Positions 1 through 9,924 are shown, counted from the stretch's first letter. The stretch: DNA of 46,645 nt from Ghiorsea sp. (GCA_030949605.1 JAUZSH010000020.1:1-46645), one strand, 5' to 3'. The notes: generated from the sequence alone by a model not told the origin. Numbers and translations are program-made.

Positions 1-192
1 GCTTAGCATAGTGAACGCTTTCATCCCCACCTTCAATATAAGCAGCATAAGTTTTCACTGATAAAACGATAAAACAAAGTGCCCAATACATACTGCTTAA
101 AATCCCAGCCATCAACTGAACTCTCGAACTGCATTGGCAATTTGCCAAATTTGGCTTTGTAATTGAGCGCGTTGTTCGGTGCTTGTCATCAT
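1..192 (-). pseudogene. hsdM: Frameshifted 5' end of a type I restriction-modification methyltransferase gene
   Basis: Reading the minus strand from ATG at 189 (or 192), with an AGGAG ribosome site just upstream, gives MTSTEQRAQLQSQIWQIANA. After a +1 shift near 116 the frame continues VDGWDFKQYVLGTLFYRFIS, and after another near 48 it continues AAYIEGGDESVHYA. These three blocks in this order match the conserved N-terminus of HsdM, the DNA adenine methyltransferase subunit of type I restriction systems. The window ends inside the gene, so its catalytic part and hsdS/hsdR are not visible. Both shifts are extra bases outside long homopolymers, which favours real decay over sequencing error, though error is not excluded. 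The gene is partial and probably non-functional as written. Confidence 0.75.
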
Positions 193-456
193 TTATCTCC
201 TGTATCGTGGCGCACTCATTTTAGAGTTTTCTCAAAAACCCTAAACGCGCGAAAGGAATATTTCTGACCACAAAAACGCCAAGAAACGCAAAAAGTAGTC
301 AGTAAATACTGTTTCTCACCTTGGAAGTGAGGCTTTAGCCTCGCCTTCATTTGCGTAGGTGCAAGTTTTTGTCAGAAACTAGGTCAAACCCTTGCACTTG
401 GGTTTTAGAGAGGCGAGGCTAAAGCCTCACTTCCAAGGGCTGAAAATAGTATAAAA
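193..456. other. Non-coding stretch between hsdM remnant and IS element
   Basis: No convincing gene is seen. It holds the hsdM upstream region, the REP doublet at 323-434 and an outer arm at about 268-295 (CCACAAAAACGCC...) that is loosely matched in inverted orientation by 2130-2156 beyond the insertion sequence. The IS therefore seems to have landed in a pre-existing palindromic intergenic repeat. Confidence 0.6.
323..434. repeat. Paired inverted REP-like palindromes (REPIN-like), copy 1
   Basis: Two near-palindromic units lie in inverted orientation: a 23-base unit at 323-345 with core GAGGCTTTAGCCTC, and its reverse complement at 412-434. Each unit can fold alone and the two can pair with each other. 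The same arrangement, with near-identical arm spacing, recurs at 10388-10497, and a single variant unit occurs at 29362-29383. This is the organisation of REP doublets mobilised by RAYT-type transposases; no such transposase is in this window. Confidence 0.85.
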
Positions 457-2125
457 CCTAAATCCTGCAAGTGGCACTTTCAGTGCTAATCCCCAAGAAT
501 AACCCTGTTCAATGAAAGTGTACTATTGGTAGAATCGGCTCATATTTCTCGATTTTTTCAATGTGATACGTTCTTATGTTAGAATAGATGCACAATCAGG
601 GCTGCTTCTTGAATTTAGCGCGTGCAAAACCATAACTGTCTATCATCAGCCGCTTCCATCTTCATCATGATAAGACGTATCTGAGTTTAAATTAGGTCAT
701 GCCAACCCTTAGCCAGCTTTGCCAAGGTTTGGGGTGCAGCAACGTTGTGGGTATTTTCAAAGTCATCTGCCTGCCTCCGCAAACAAGCTTTCCAGCCATA
801 CGCACCATAAAAGTACGAATACTAGCCATCTCCCATCGCATCAATTGTTTGTCGCCACTCACCAGTGCCATCCAGCGCACGGTGTTGTAAGCAAGCACCG
901 CGCATTGGAATAATGCGGAGCTGGCTAGGAAATTTTTCGTTTTGATGTGTGCCATGCCCATCTGATTCTTGGCTTCATCAATCCACGTCTCACAGGTTGC
1001 ACGTTCACCATACTTCTTGTGGGTTTGCCATGGTGTAAGGTTTTCCGTGGTGACATAGCAGAAATAATCATACGACCGCATATCCAGCAGCTTGCCTTGA
1101 TTGCAGTCTTCATCCTTAAGCCTGCGTACAGCAACAAAGGTTCGTGTGTGCGCCCATGTGCCACAACGATGGGTAAAGCTAGCTTGTTCCCAGCCGTCAT
1201 GACCAGCCACAGCTTGCCATTGCTGTATTTCAAGCAAACCAACCAGTCCTTTCAGTTTTACTTTGATCAGGTAGCCATCACCGCGTGCATCCAACCAGTC
1301 CAGCAGCGCGCCAACAAAATAACCCGAATCACCACGAAAGACCAAACGCATACGATTGGGTAGATGCGCCGCCAACTGTTTCATGAACGCAACGATACCG
1401 TTGGAAGTATAAGCGTCACCACAACGCAGCCATGCCTGAAGAATCTCCTTGGTCTCAGCGCAAAATGCCAACTGTGGATGGTAAGAAGGTGCGCCACGTT
1501 TGTGCGGGTTGTAACCAACTGCCGCGCCTTCCTGGTGTTTGCCATAAGTCGTTTTGACCGTGGAATCGACATCAATCCACATCGAACCCCGCATCAAGCT
1601 AGATGTCAATGCTCTAGCGCGTTTCCAGACGCGACCTCGCATGATGTGGTTAAAGGTTTCCATCTGGTAGATATGTTGTTCTGTGACCGTTTTAAGAATA
1701 CGCCCCATGGTGGTCGCATTCATGATATTATCCCAGCCGCCAAGCTTTCGCAGCACATTATCTGCCCACACTCGAATACTTTCATCCACACTGCGAGCAC
1801 CTGCAATCAGACTGAGAACATTTAATTCAACGGCATCAGATAGCTGATAACGGGCATTATGGGCGCGCCGATGCTCAACCGTACGATGGAAAGCCTTGCT
1901 AAACCCCAACTTACCAAGAAACCGCATAACTGGAACCAGACCCGCATGGATCGTCAGGTTTTTACCTGTGCTTTCAATAGTTACTTTTCGGGTAGACTTG
2001 CGGGTATGTTTTGCTTTAGAGTTTCTCACTGAAAAGGTGACTCCTTTTGTTTTTGATTGAGCTGCTAACTTATGAAGGAGTCTACCTTTTTTGGATTAAG
2101 CTGTCAGGGGATTGCAGGATTTAGG
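457..2125 (-). mobile_element. Complete IS1380-family insertion sequence
   Basis: The element is 1669 bases long and is bounded by 14-base inverted repeats CCTAAATCCTGCAA at 457-470 and its complement at 2112-2125. Immediately outside are direct repeats TAAAA at 452-456 and 2126-2130, a five-base target duplication. Length, CC-starting ends and a single DDE transposase fit the IS1380 family. All parts look intact, so it could be a recent and active insertion. Confidence 0.9.
692..2029 (-). CDS. IS1380-family DDE transposase
   Basis: This 445-residue protein is the only gene of the insertion sequence. The catalytic acidic residues fit DVDSTVKTTYGKHQEGA (first Asp), RGDSGY (second Asp) and the ATCETWIDEAKN block (Glu), spaced as in IS1380-type RNase H-fold transposases. 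It would cut and join the 14-base terminal repeats. The N-terminus is basic, as expected for end binding. The gene runs almost the full element, leaving about 235 bases at its 3' side and about 95 at its 5' side. No frameshift is seen, in contrast to several host genes nearby. Confidence 0.92.
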   Translation of the reverse strand: MRNSKAKHTRKSTRKVTIESTGKNLTIHAGLVPVMRFLGKLGFSKAFHRTVEHRRAHNARYQLSDAVELNVLSLIAGARSVDESIRVWADNVLRKLGGWDNIMNATTMGRILKTVTEQHIYQMETFNHIMRGRVWKRARALTSSLMRGSMWIDVDSTVKTTYGKHQEGAAVGYNPHKRGAPSYHPQLAFCAETKEILQAWLRCGDAYTSNGIVAFMKQLAAHLPNRMRLVFRGDSGYFVGALLDWLDARGDGYLIKVKLKGLVGLLEIQQWQAVAGHDGWEQASFTHRCGTWAHTRTFVAVRRLKDEDCNQGKLLDMRSYDYFCYVTTENLTPWQTHKKYGERATCETWIDEAKNQMGMAHIKTKNFLASSALFQCAVLAYNTVRWMALVSGDKQLMRWEMASIRTFMVRMAGKLVCGGRQMTLKIPTTLLHPKPWQSWLRVGMT

Positions 2126-2207
2126 TAAAACGCTGTGTTTCCCTGCGCTTTTTGTGGCTCAATAAGCATATCGCGCCATATATTATACTTTTTTGAGTAA
2201 GCTCCAT

Positions 2208-3038
2208 TTAGATTGCAATCGGTGCACGGATGGCATCGTGGCATTGGTAGTCTTGTAGCGTAAAATCTTCATATTTGAAATCAAAGATGTTTTTGATGTT
2301 TGGATTGAGCTGCATGGTGGGTAAATCGTATGGCTGGCGGGCAAGCTGGGTTTCGACTTGTTCGCTGTGATTGGAATACAAATGCGCATCACCAAAGGTA
2401 TGCACGAAGTCGCCTACTTCTAAATCACACACTTGTGCCACCATCATGGTTAATAAGGCATAGGATGCGATATTGAAGGGTACGCCGAGAAAAATATCGG
2501 CGCTGCGTTGGTAAAGTTGGCAGGATAACTTGCCATCGGCGACGTAGAACTGGAAAAAGGCATGACATGGGGCGAGTGCCATTTTTCCTTGCGCTACATT
2601 GGCTTGTGGTGAGATGGATTCATCGGGTAAATCAGCGACATTCCATGCCGAGACAATCAGGCGGCGTGAGTTGGGTTTATCTTTGATTTGTTTGATGAGT
2701 TCTGCGATTTGGTCGATGGTGTTGCCATCAGGGGTTGGCCAATTGCGCCATTGGTAACCATAAACAGGACCTAAATCGCCACCTTTTGCCCATTCGTCCC
2801 AAATTTTTACGCCGTTTTCTTTTAAATATGCTGTTTTGGTGTCGCCTTGGAGAAACCATAATAATTCATGAATAATCGACTTCAAATGCACTTTTTTGGT
2901 GGTGACCAGCGGAAAACCTTGGCTTAAATCAAACCTAAGCTGCCTGCCAAACACGGAACGTGTGCCTGTGCCTGTTCTATCGCCTTTGATTGTGCCATTT
3001 TCATGTACATCACGCATAAAATCTAAATATTGTTGCAT
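2208..3038 (-). CDS. thyA: Thymidylate synthase
   Basis: ThyA makes dTMP from dUMP using methylene-tetrahydrofolate. The open frame extends upstream to 3329, but the real start is the ATG at 3038: it begins [11 protein letters not shown] as family members do, is preceded by GAGGGG, and gives 276 residues, the usual length. Visible landmarks are [12 protein letters not shown] near the N-terminus, the catalytic cysteine in [10 protein letters not shown], the phosphate-binding [17 protein letters not shown] block and HTFGDAHLY near the C-terminus. It is transcribed away from the plus-strand EF-hand gene, with 85 bases between the starts. It is intact and probably functional. Confidence 0.96.
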   Translation of the reverse strand: MQQYLDFMRDVHENGTIKGDRTGTGTRSVFGRQLRFDLSQGFPLVTTKKVHLKSIIHELLWFLQGDTKTAYLKENGVKIWDEWAKGGDLGPVYGYQWRNWPTPDGNTIDQIAELIKQIKDKPNSRRLIVSAWNVADLPDESISPQANVAQGKMALAPCHAFFQFYVADGKLSCQLYQRSADIFLGVPFNIASYALLTMMVAQVCDLEVGDFVHTFGDAHLYSNHSEQVETQLARQPYDLPTMQLNPNIKNIFDFKYEDFTLQDYQCHDAIRAPIAI

Positions 3039-3123
3039 AATCCCCTCGTCAGCCGATAAAATCACGGCTATGATGCCGACTTTTACACAAGGGTAAACTA
3101 CTTCGCTACCCTCAAGGAGTGAC

Positions 3124-3414
3124 ATGATGCGTTTCGCTTTGTTTTTATTGGTTTTTTCATGGCTTGCAATACCGCAAATCGCCAGCGCGAAAATCTTGTC
3201 TGCCACTGATAAAGTCGTTGAAAAATTTATGGCGCTTGATTTTGATGAATCCGAAGGCGTATCTTGGGATGAGTATGAATTGATGGTCATGGGTCGCATG
3301 GGTGACCGCTTCAATCTCATGGATGCCAATGAAGATGGTGAAATCAGTGAAGAAGAATACCGTACATTTTGGACAAAACAAAAATCGCAATATTATCGCC
3401 CACGTCGCGAATAA
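3124..3414 (+). CDS. Exported EF-hand calcium-binding protein
   Basis: A 96-residue protein with an AAGGAG ribosome site at 3114-3119; ATG 3127 is equally possible as the start. Residues 1-22 form a signal peptide (hydrophobic core, cleavage after ASA), so it acts outside the cytoplasm. Two EF-hand loops are visible: [14 protein letters not shown] (about residues 39-52) and a canonical [13 protein letters not shown] (about 66-78). It probably binds calcium as a small periplasmic sensor or buffer. It sits 38 bases before gltX in the same direction and may share its transcript. No specific partner can be named. Confidence 0.85.
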   Translation: MMRFALFLLVFSWLAIPQIASAKILSATDKVVEKFMALDFDESEGVSWDEYELMVMGRMGDRFNLMDANEDGEISEEEYRTFWTKQKSQYYRPRRE

Positions 3415-3452
3415 TGAAAAGATAAACAACTTGCAATCTAAGGACAACTCAC

Positions 3453-4844
3453 ATGACTGTTAAAACTCGCTTTGCCCCATCTCCTACAGGTATGCTACAT
3501 ATCGGCGGCGCACGCACCGCCCTATTTTCTTGGCTGTATGCCCGCCACTTTGGTGGTGAATTTGTCTTACGCATTGAAGACACGGATAAAGAACGCAGCA
3601 CCGATGAAGCCACGCAAGTCATCCTTGATGGTATGAAGTGGTTAGGGCTGGATTGGGATGGTGAGCCAATTTATCAAGGCGCGCGCCAAGACCAACATAT
3701 TGCCGCTGTAAACAAGCTTTTGGATGAAGGCAAAGCCTACAAATGTTATTGCAGCAAAGATAAACTGGATAATATGCGCGAAAAGCAACGCATTGAAGGC
3801 AAAAAAGCCATGTATGATGGCACTTGCCGTAATTTAAGCGAACAGGATGCGCCCAAAGATGCACCATTCGTGGTGCGCTTCAAATCACCCGAGCAAGGTG
3901 AAACTTGGGTCAAAGACTTGGTCTTGGGTCATGTGTGTTTTCCCAATGAAGAAATTGATGATTTAATCATCAAACGCACCGATGGCACACCGACTTACAA
4001 CCTCGCTGTGGTAGTGGATGATGCCGATATGAGCATTACGCATGTGGTGCGTGGCTCGGATCATTTGAACAATACACCGCGTCAAATTCAACTTTATCAA
4101 GCGCTGGGTTTGGACGTGCCTGAGTTTGCCCATATCCCGCTGATTCATGGTGCGGATGGGGCGAAGATGAGTAAACGTCACGGCTCTGTGGCGATTACAG
4201 AATACCGTGAAAAGGGTTATTTGCCTCATGCCATGAACAACTATTTGGCAAGGCTGGGTTGGTCGCATGGTGATGATGAAGTATTTAGCCGAGAAGACTT
4301 GATTCAACACTTTGATTTAGCGCATATTGGCAAATCGCCCTCCCGCTTTGACCAAGATAAGTTGGATTGGCTCAATGCACACTGGATGAAAGCATCCAAA
4401 CCTGCCGACATGGTGGATGAAGTAGCACGTTTTCTTGATATGGACACGTCTAACGGTCCAAACTTGGTGGATGTTATCCCTGCTTTACAAGAGCGCAGCA
4501 AGAATTTGCTTGAAATGGCAGGTGGCGCACGATTGTTTTATGTTGCACCAAGCGAATACCAAGAAAAAGCCGTGAAGAAAAACTTTAAAGAAGGCACTTG
4601 GGCTTTATTGAATGCCTTTATCGCCAAAGCTGAATCGGAAGACTGGTCGGGTGAAGCTGCTCACCAATGGATTGCTGATATTTGCGAAGCAGAAGGTGTC
4701 AACATGGGTAAACTTGCCCAACCCATCCGTATCTTGATTGCTGGTGTGCCTGTATCCCCACCCATTGACATCACCCTAGAGCTGCTTGGCAAAGAAGAAA
4801 CATTATCCCGCATTCAAGCGGGGGCAGCGATTCTTCAAGGTTAG
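3453..4844 (+). CDS. gltX: Glutamyl-tRNA synthetase
   Basis: This class I aminoacyl-tRNA synthetase charges tRNA-Glu. The 463 residues match bacterial GluRS length. The ATP-binding HIGH-type motif is HIGGARTALFSWLYARH (from about residue 17) and the KMSKS-type loop is AKMSKRHGS in the middle. RFAPSPTG at the N-terminus and RIEDTDKERS are family signatures. The start has an AAGGAC site nine bases upstream. Only nine bases separate its stop from the next gene, so it probably heads an operon with the TonB-like gene and mutY. No oddities are seen. Confidence 0.97.
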   Translation: MTVKTRFAPSPTGMLHIGGARTALFSWLYARHFGGEFVLRIEDTDKERSTDEATQVILDGMKWLGLDWDGEPIYQGARQDQHIAAVNKLLDEGKAYKCYCSKDKLDNMREKQRIEGKKAMYDGTCRNLSEQDAPKDAPFVVRFKSPEQGETWVKDLVLGHVCFPNEEIDDLIIKRTDGTPTYNLAVVVDDADMSITHVVRGSDHLNNTPRQIQLYQALGLDVPEFAHIPLIHGADGAKMSKRHGSVAITEYREKGYLPHAMNNYLARLGWSHGDDEVFSREDLIQHFDLAHIGKSPSRFDQDKLDWLNAHWMKASKPADMVDEVARFLDMDTSNGPNLVDVIPALQERSKNLLEMAGGARLFYVAPSEYQEKAVKKNFKEGTWALLNAFIAKAESEDWSGEAAHQWIADICEAEGVNMGKLAQPIRILIAGVPVSPPIDITLELLGKEETLSRIQAGAAILQG

Positions 4845-4853
4845 AAGGTAGCT

Positions 4854-5804
4854 ATGACAACCGCAGCAACATATTCGCTCAACCTTGATTGGCGATTGGA
4901 TAAGCGCAAGCTTGGGTTTGCGCTGACTGCATCTTTATTCGTTCATGTATTGCTGATTCTGTTGATTCAATTTACGGATGATGGCAAGCCTATCATTGAA
5001 AAGAACCCACCGCGCATCATGGATGTCGTGTTACTTGATGAATCGGCAAACCTTAGTAAACATGAAAATAAAGATGCAAAAGTTATTGCCCAACAAAACA
5101 GTGAAGGGAAACAGCGCGAAGCCCAAGATAAAATCAATCGTGCAGCTCGCTCACCCGCTGCAGTCCAATCTCAACCCAACCAAAACAAACCCCAGCCACA
5201 GGCTCCGCAAATGCCGAGTACCCCGCCTATACCCACCCCACAAGAGAAAACAAACAGTCGCATCATTAGTCGTAAAAGTGATGATGACGCACAGTTATTA
5301 CCTCAGGATAATGATTACAAAGAAGATAAAAAACCAACAAACAAACCTGTTCCCGTGATTCCTCTTGCTAATTTATTACCTTCTTCCTCTGCGCTCACCC
5401 AACTTTCACGCGACTTTGATCGAGAGCGGCGCATGGAGCAATTTTTATCCAAAGAGGCAGACATCGGCATCAATACCCGTGAAAGCAAGTATGCCCCCTA
5501 TGCTCAAGGTTTGGTGCGCTCACTTGAAGAACAATGGCGACCCAAAGACCTTATTATCGCGGAGCTTTCCCCCAACGAACGCAAGGTTTTGATGCGTGTC
5601 TCTATCGGACTAAGCGGCGAACTCTTGGATATCAAAATTCTTCGCCCAAGCCCAAGCCCTGAGCTTAATGATAGTGCCGCACAAGCAGTGTACAAAGCTG
5701 CACCATTTAACCCCCTACCTAGCACTTGGGGGCTAGAGCGTGCAAACTTCTTTTTCATGTTTGAAGTGGTGGAAGATGGCGCAACCTTCCGAACCTTTCG
5801 GTGA
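4854..5804 (+). CDS. TonB/TolA-like energy-transducing protein
   Basis: A 316-residue protein with a short cytoplasmic start, one membrane anchor at about residues 20-42 (FALTASLFVHVLLILLIQF), then a long Pro/Gln/Lys/Asn-rich linker (about 85-170) and a globular C-terminal domain from about 205. The C-terminal half has the TonB/TolA C-terminal pattern: VLMRVSIGLSGELLDIKILRPSPSPELNDSAAQAVYKAAPFNPLP. Such proteins span the periplasm and transmit inner-membrane energy to the outer membrane. No exbB/exbD or tolQR is nearby, so TonB and TolA roles cannot be separated. Its stop overlaps the GTG start of mutY by four bases (GTGA), implying coupled translation. Confidence 0.8.
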   Translation: MTTAATYSLNLDWRLDKRKLGFALTASLFVHVLLILLIQFTDDGKPIIEKNPPRIMDVVLLDESANLSKHENKDAKVIAQQNSEGKQREAQDKINRAARSPAAVQSQPNQNKPQPQAPQMPSTPPIPTPQEKTNSRIISRKSDDDAQLLPQDNDYKEDKKPTNKPVPVIPLANLLPSSSALTQLSRDFDRERRMEQFLSKEADIGINTRESKYAPYAQGLVRSLEEQWRPKDLIIAELSPNERKVLMRVSIGLSGELLDIKILRPSPSPELNDSAAQAVYKAAPFNPLPSTWGLERANFFFMFEVVEDGATFRTFR

Positions 5805-6739
5805 GTAACACAACAAGTCTACTGCTGGATTGGTATCATACCAATGCCCGTGATTTACCTTGGCGGCACACAACTGACCCCTATCGCATTTGGATTTCTG
5901 AAATCATGTTGCAACAAACCCAAGTGAAAACAGTATTACCAAGGTATGCCGAATGGTTTGATGTTTTCCCAAGCATTCCAATGCTCGCCGATGCACATCT
6001 CGATGATGTACTCAAACAATGGGAAGGTTTGGGATATTATCGGCGTGCGCGTTTTATCCATGAAGCTGCACAGCAAATCATGTCAAACTTTAACGGCATC
6101 TTTCCCACGGATTTTAACGATATATTAAGCCTCAAAGGCATTGGGCAAAGCACCGCAGGTGCGATTTCATCCTTTTGTTTCCAAACATTCACTCCCGTAT
6201 TGGATGGCAATGTCAAACGTGTTTTATCCTCTTGGGAGCATAAAACTTTAAGCGATAAAGAACTATGGAAGCTGGCTCAAAACTGGATAGAAACAAGCCA
6301 AACACCTGATATTTGGAACCAAGTTATGATGGAGCTGGGTGCAACCCATTGTGGGGCAAAAAAACGAACATGTGATCTTTGCCCTGTTGCTAAACATTGT
6401 GCATCAGCATTTACTGAGCCGCCTAAAAAGGCTTCAACCATCAAGGTTTTGCATGTGCATTGGCAAGTCCATGTTCACCAGCATCAGCAACAAGGTATTT
6501 GGCTTACCCAACGCCCCAAGCAAGGCATTTGGGCAGGGCTTTGGACACCACCTATTGTTGAACTTGAGGATAAACCCGAAGCAAAACCTGATTATATTCA
6601 CCAACTTACCCATCGCCGTATTCATTTGTATTTGAAAGGGCAACAAGGGCAACCCGCAGGCAGTGGGCAATGGTTCAAGTCTTGGGAAGGTTTGGCAGTA
6701 CCGACAGGCATTCATAAGTTATTTGAACAAAAGGTATAA
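5801..6739 (+). CDS. mutY: A/G-specific adenine glycosylase
   Basis: MutY removes adenine mispaired with 8-oxoguanine. The 312 residues show the catalytic Glu in SEIMLQQTQVKTVLPRY, a helix-hairpin-helix LKGIGQSTAGAISSF, the catalytic Asp in PVLDGNVKRV, and the iron-sulfur cluster cysteines in HCGAKKRTCDLCPVAKHC (spacing 6-2-5). The C-terminal part (GIWLTQRPKQGIWAGLWTPP) is the NUDIX-like 8-oxoG recognition domain, somewhat short. Translation starts at a GTG overlapping the preceding stop. The next gene's ATG follows the stop directly, so the three genes look co-transcribed. Confidence 0.95.
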   Translation: MSNTTSLLLDWYHTNARDLPWRHTTDPYRIWISEIMLQQTQVKTVLPRYAEWFDVFPSIPMLADAHLDDVLKQWEGLGYYRRARFIHEAAQQIMSNFNGIFPTDFNDILSLKGIGQSTAGAISSFCFQTFTPVLDGNVKRVLSSWEHKTLSDKELWKLAQNWIETSQTPDIWNQVMMELGATHCGAKKRTCDLCPVAKHCASAFTEPPKKASTIKVLHVHWQVHVHQHQQQGIWLTQRPKQGIWAGLWTPPIVELEDKPEAKPDYIHQLTHRRIHLYLKGQQGQPAGSGQWFKSWEGLAVPTGIHKLFEQKV

Positions 6740-7603
6740 ATGTTAAGCGACGTTACACCCTTTCATTTTCAAGGTTTTGATTTCTTCGTCAAGCGCGATG
6801 AGCTTATCGACCCTCTGCTTAGTGGCAACAAATACCGCAAGCTTTATACGCTCATTCAAACACCTGCAAAATTTTACGACACCATTCTTTCCTACGGCGG
6901 TAGCCAGTCCAATGCGATGTTGTCCATTGCTGCATTATGCCATCAGAAAGGCTGGCGATTTGAATATTATTGCAAACCTCTTGCAACCAAACTCAAACAG
7001 TCACTCACAGGCAACCTTAAAGCAGCCCTTGATTTAGGCATGTTACTCATGGAAACAGCCGACTACGACACAACAGTTGCTCAACTCAAAAGCAAAGATA
7101 AAATTTTATGTCTTCCTCAAGGTGGCGCAGACCCACTAGCCGAACAGGGCATCCAAACATTAGCCCAAGAAATTGAGCAATGGCAAGCCGAACAAAACAT
7201 CAGCAAACTAAGTATTGTCACTCCATCAGGCACAGGAACCACAGCCTATTACCTTGCCAAACATCTACCCAAACAAACGGTTTTCACCACAGCAAGCGTA
7301 GGTAACAATGCCTATTTAACACAACAAATGCAGCAACTTGGCAATATCCCCAGCAACCTCACTTTACTTGAGCCAAACAAAACACACCGCTTCGCCAAAC
7401 CTTACCCTGAGTTTCTTAAAACTTATGAAAAACTCAAACACGCAGGCATTGAATTCGATTTGCTGTATGCTCCGTTGATGTGGCAAACCTTGTTGCTCAA
7501 CATGCCTCATATCCAAGGCTCGATACTCTATGTTCATAGCGGTGGGCTGCTGGGCAACACAAGTATGCTGGCTCGCTATGCTGGTTTAGCCCTTTCAGAT
7601 TAA
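6740..7603 (+). CDS. PLP-dependent D-cysteine desulfhydrase / ACC deaminase-like enzyme
   Basis: A 287-residue fold-type II PLP enzyme. The N-terminal [18 protein letters not shown] carries the PLP lysine, followed by the [14 protein letters not shown] substrate loop and the phosphate-binding [13 protein letters not shown] glycine loop. This pattern is typical of the ACC deaminase/D-cysteine desulfhydrase family. True ACC deaminases are longer, so D-cysteine or a related amino acid is a more likely substrate, but specificity cannot be read from sequence. The start is immediately after the mutY stop. The stop at 7601-7603 interlocks with the corrected stop of the convergent SulP gene (7600-7602). 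Confidence 0.82.
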   Translation: MLSDVTPFHFQGFDFFVKRDELIDPLLSGNKYRKLYTLIQTPAKFYDTILSYGGSQSNAMLSIAALCHQKGWRFEYYCKPLATKLKQSLTGNLKAALDLGMLLMETADYDTTVAQLKSKDKILCLPQGGADPLAEQGIQTLAQEIEQWQAEQNISKLSIVTPSGTGTTAYYLAKHLPKQTVFTTASVGNNAYLTQQMQQLGNIPSNLTLLEPNKTHRFAKPYPEFLKTYEKLKHAGIEFDLLYAPLMWQTLLLNMPHIQGSILYVHSGGLLGNTSMLARYAGLALSD

Positions 7604-9116
7604 GCCAGCTTGTCATCTGCAATATGATAATGGGGGTCTTCCTTGATATTAACCTCAACAAGACCGCCTGCCTTTTAAGCAAGCTTTTGCATTCACTGCT
7701 CAAGTGACGCAAATGTAATTTTTTACCTGCTTTAGTATATTTCTCTGCCAGACTATCGATAGCTTCAATAGCTGAATGATCAGCAACACGTGAATGTGCA
7801 AAATCAATAATCACTTCATCGGGGTCATGCTTGGGGTCAAATAATTCAGAAAATCGATGCACTGATGCAAAAAATAATGGGCCATGCATTTCATAAACAC
7901 GCTCACCTGTTTTTAAATCTTGAGGAATAACATAAATATGTTTGGCACTTTTCCATGCAAAGACTAGAGCGGATGCAATCACACCCACCACCACAGCAAT
8001 AGCAAGGTCGGTAAACACGGTTACGATTGTCACCAAGATCACCAAAAAAACATCTTCTTTAGGGATTTTGTTAAACATATTAAAGCTTCCCCACTCAAAT
8101 GTTCCAATGACCACCATAAACATAATACCAACAAGCACAGCCACAGGAATCATTTCAATCAATTCATTGGCAAACAAGATAAACGAGAGCAAAAACAAAG
8201 CCGCCGCAATACCTGATAAGTTACGAAGACCACCCGAAGAAATATTAATCATGGACTGTCCAATCATGGCGCAGCCACCCATGCCACCGAAGAAACCAGT
8301 AACCACATTGGCAGCGCCTTGCCCAATGGATACGCGATTACCCTGCCCGCGAGTACCTGTCATTTCATCAATCACCGTCATGGTCAATAATGATTCAATC
8401 AAACCAATGGCAGCTAAAATCACAGCATACGGCAAAATGATATAAAGTGTTTCAAGGTTTAGAGGAATTTCAGGAATATGAAATGGTGGAAGTGAACCAC
8501 CAATCGATGCAATATCACCTACGGTTTTGGTATCAAAACCTGCAAAAATAACAATGGCAGATAAACCAACAATCGCCACCAAACCCGCAGGTACGGCACG
8601 CGTAAACTTAGGTAGGAAAAACATGATTGCCATGGTAGCAAATACAAGACCAAGCATCATATATAAATCAGCACCCTGCATCCAATCGCCATTGGTTTGA
8701 AATTGAGGGATTTGCGCTAAGAAAATTACAATCGCCAAACCATTGACAAAACCAAGCATCACGGGATAAGGAACCATACGAATAAACTTGCCGAATTTGA
8801 GTAGTCCAAAGCCAATTTGTAGCACACCCATCAACACCACCGTGGCAAACAAATACTCCACACCATGCTGGGCAACCAGTGCCACCATCACCACAGCCAA
8901 CGCACCTGTTGCGCCAGAAATCATACCTGGGCGACCACCGATTAAAGAGGTAATCAGACCCACCATGAATGCCGCATAAAGACCAACCAAAGGATGCACA
9001 CCTGCCACAAAAGCAAAGGCAACGGCTTCAGGAACCAACGCAAGGGCAACGGTTAGACCCGACAAAATATCGTCTTTGGCACTCCAGACGTGTTTTTTAT
9101 ATAATGTGTAAAACAT
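7600..9116 (-). CDS. SulP-family anion transporter with STAS domain (frameshift near C-terminus)
   Basis: A sulfate/bicarbonate-type permease with about 10-12 hydrophobic segments. Family marks include [25 protein letters not shown], a [13 protein letters not shown] loop and [15 protein letters not shown] cytoplasmic STAS domain ([20 protein letters not shown]) follows. ATG 9116 with GGAG seven bases upstream is the best start; an in-frame TTG at 9140 is less likely. As written the frame runs to 7497 with a nonsense tail. One missing A in the run at 7673-7676 would restore [20 protein letters not shown] and a stop at 7600, just where the opposing gene ends. Sulfate and bicarbonate are both possible substrates; no carbonic anhydrase gene is adjacent. 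Confidence 0.88.
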
Positions 9117-9207
9117 GGGATTCTCCGCAGACTCTAACAACAGTCAATGATGCTCAAAGGCGGCGCAGAGTGCCTAAATTATCTGCAAAATACCAGCAGT
9201 GATATGT

Positions 9208-9801
9208 TTAAATATGATGATTAATAAGTTGGAACAGTTCAAGGCGCGAAGATGGGTTGTTTAAAAATGCACCACTCAGTTTAGATGTTGTGGTCATGGC
9301 ATCGGGTTTTTTAACACCCCGATAACACATACATGAATGTTTACACTGCAAAATCACTGCGATACCCGCAGGCTGCAACACCTCTTCCATTGCATTGTGA
9401 ATTTGCATGGTTAACTTTTCCTGCACTTGTAACCTTTTCGCAAACCCATCCACCAAACGCCCTAATTTCGATAAACCCACAACACGTCCGTTGGGAATAT
9501 ATGCCACATGCGCTTTGCCAAAAAATGGTGCCATATGATGTTCACAGTGGCTATGTACATCAATGTCCGACACCATCACCAACTCATCATAACCTTCCAC
9601 TTCTTCAAAAGTTTTACGCAAATGCTCAGAGGGGTCTTCTTTATAACCTGCAAAATATTCTTCAAATGCCTTGACTACACGCTTGGGGGTTTCTAACAAC
9701 CCTTCACGTTCAGGGTCTTCACCAAAATGCTCCAGCAATGCTTTCACATGTGCCATGGCTTGCTTATTTTTAGGATCATTCATATCAAAATCATCAGGCA
9801 T
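9208..9801 (-). CDS. folE: GTP cyclohydrolase I
   Basis: FolE converts GTP to dihydroneopterin triphosphate, the first step of tetrahydrofolate synthesis. The 197 residues include the zinc and active-site blocks HSHCEHHMAPF and CKHSCMCYRGV, plus GLSKLGRLVDGFAKRLQVQE and the substrate-binding VYIP-like AYIPNGRVVG. The ATG at 9801 has GGAG seven bases upstream. It lies 91 bases upstream of the SulP start in the same direction. Folate links it functionally with thyA and the 5-FCL gene elsewhere in the window, though they are not clustered. Confidence 0.96.
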   Translation of the reverse strand: MPDDFDMNDPKNKQAMAHVKALLEHFGEDPEREGLLETPKRVVKAFEEYFAGYKEDPSEHLRKTFEEVEGYDELVMVSDIDVHSHCEHHMAPFFGKAHVAYIPNGRVVGLSKLGRLVDGFAKRLQVQEKLTMQIHNAMEEVLQPAGIAVILQCKHSCMCYRGVKKPDAMTTTSKLSGAFLNNPSSRLELFQLINHHI

Positions 9802-9924
9802 CGTATTTCTCCATCATCTATCACGGCAACCTTAACCCAATGATAAATAAATAAAAACCAACATTAATTTAAGGAAGATTTAGGGGGCATGTCAGACTGA
9901 AGCAACCAGATTTATTACATACAT

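Noticed and set aside
2208-3329. Long 373-residue version of thyA
   Set aside because: The extra 97 N-terminal residues have no family match and overlap the opposing EF-hand gene; the ATG at 3038 has a ribosome site and gives the usual length.
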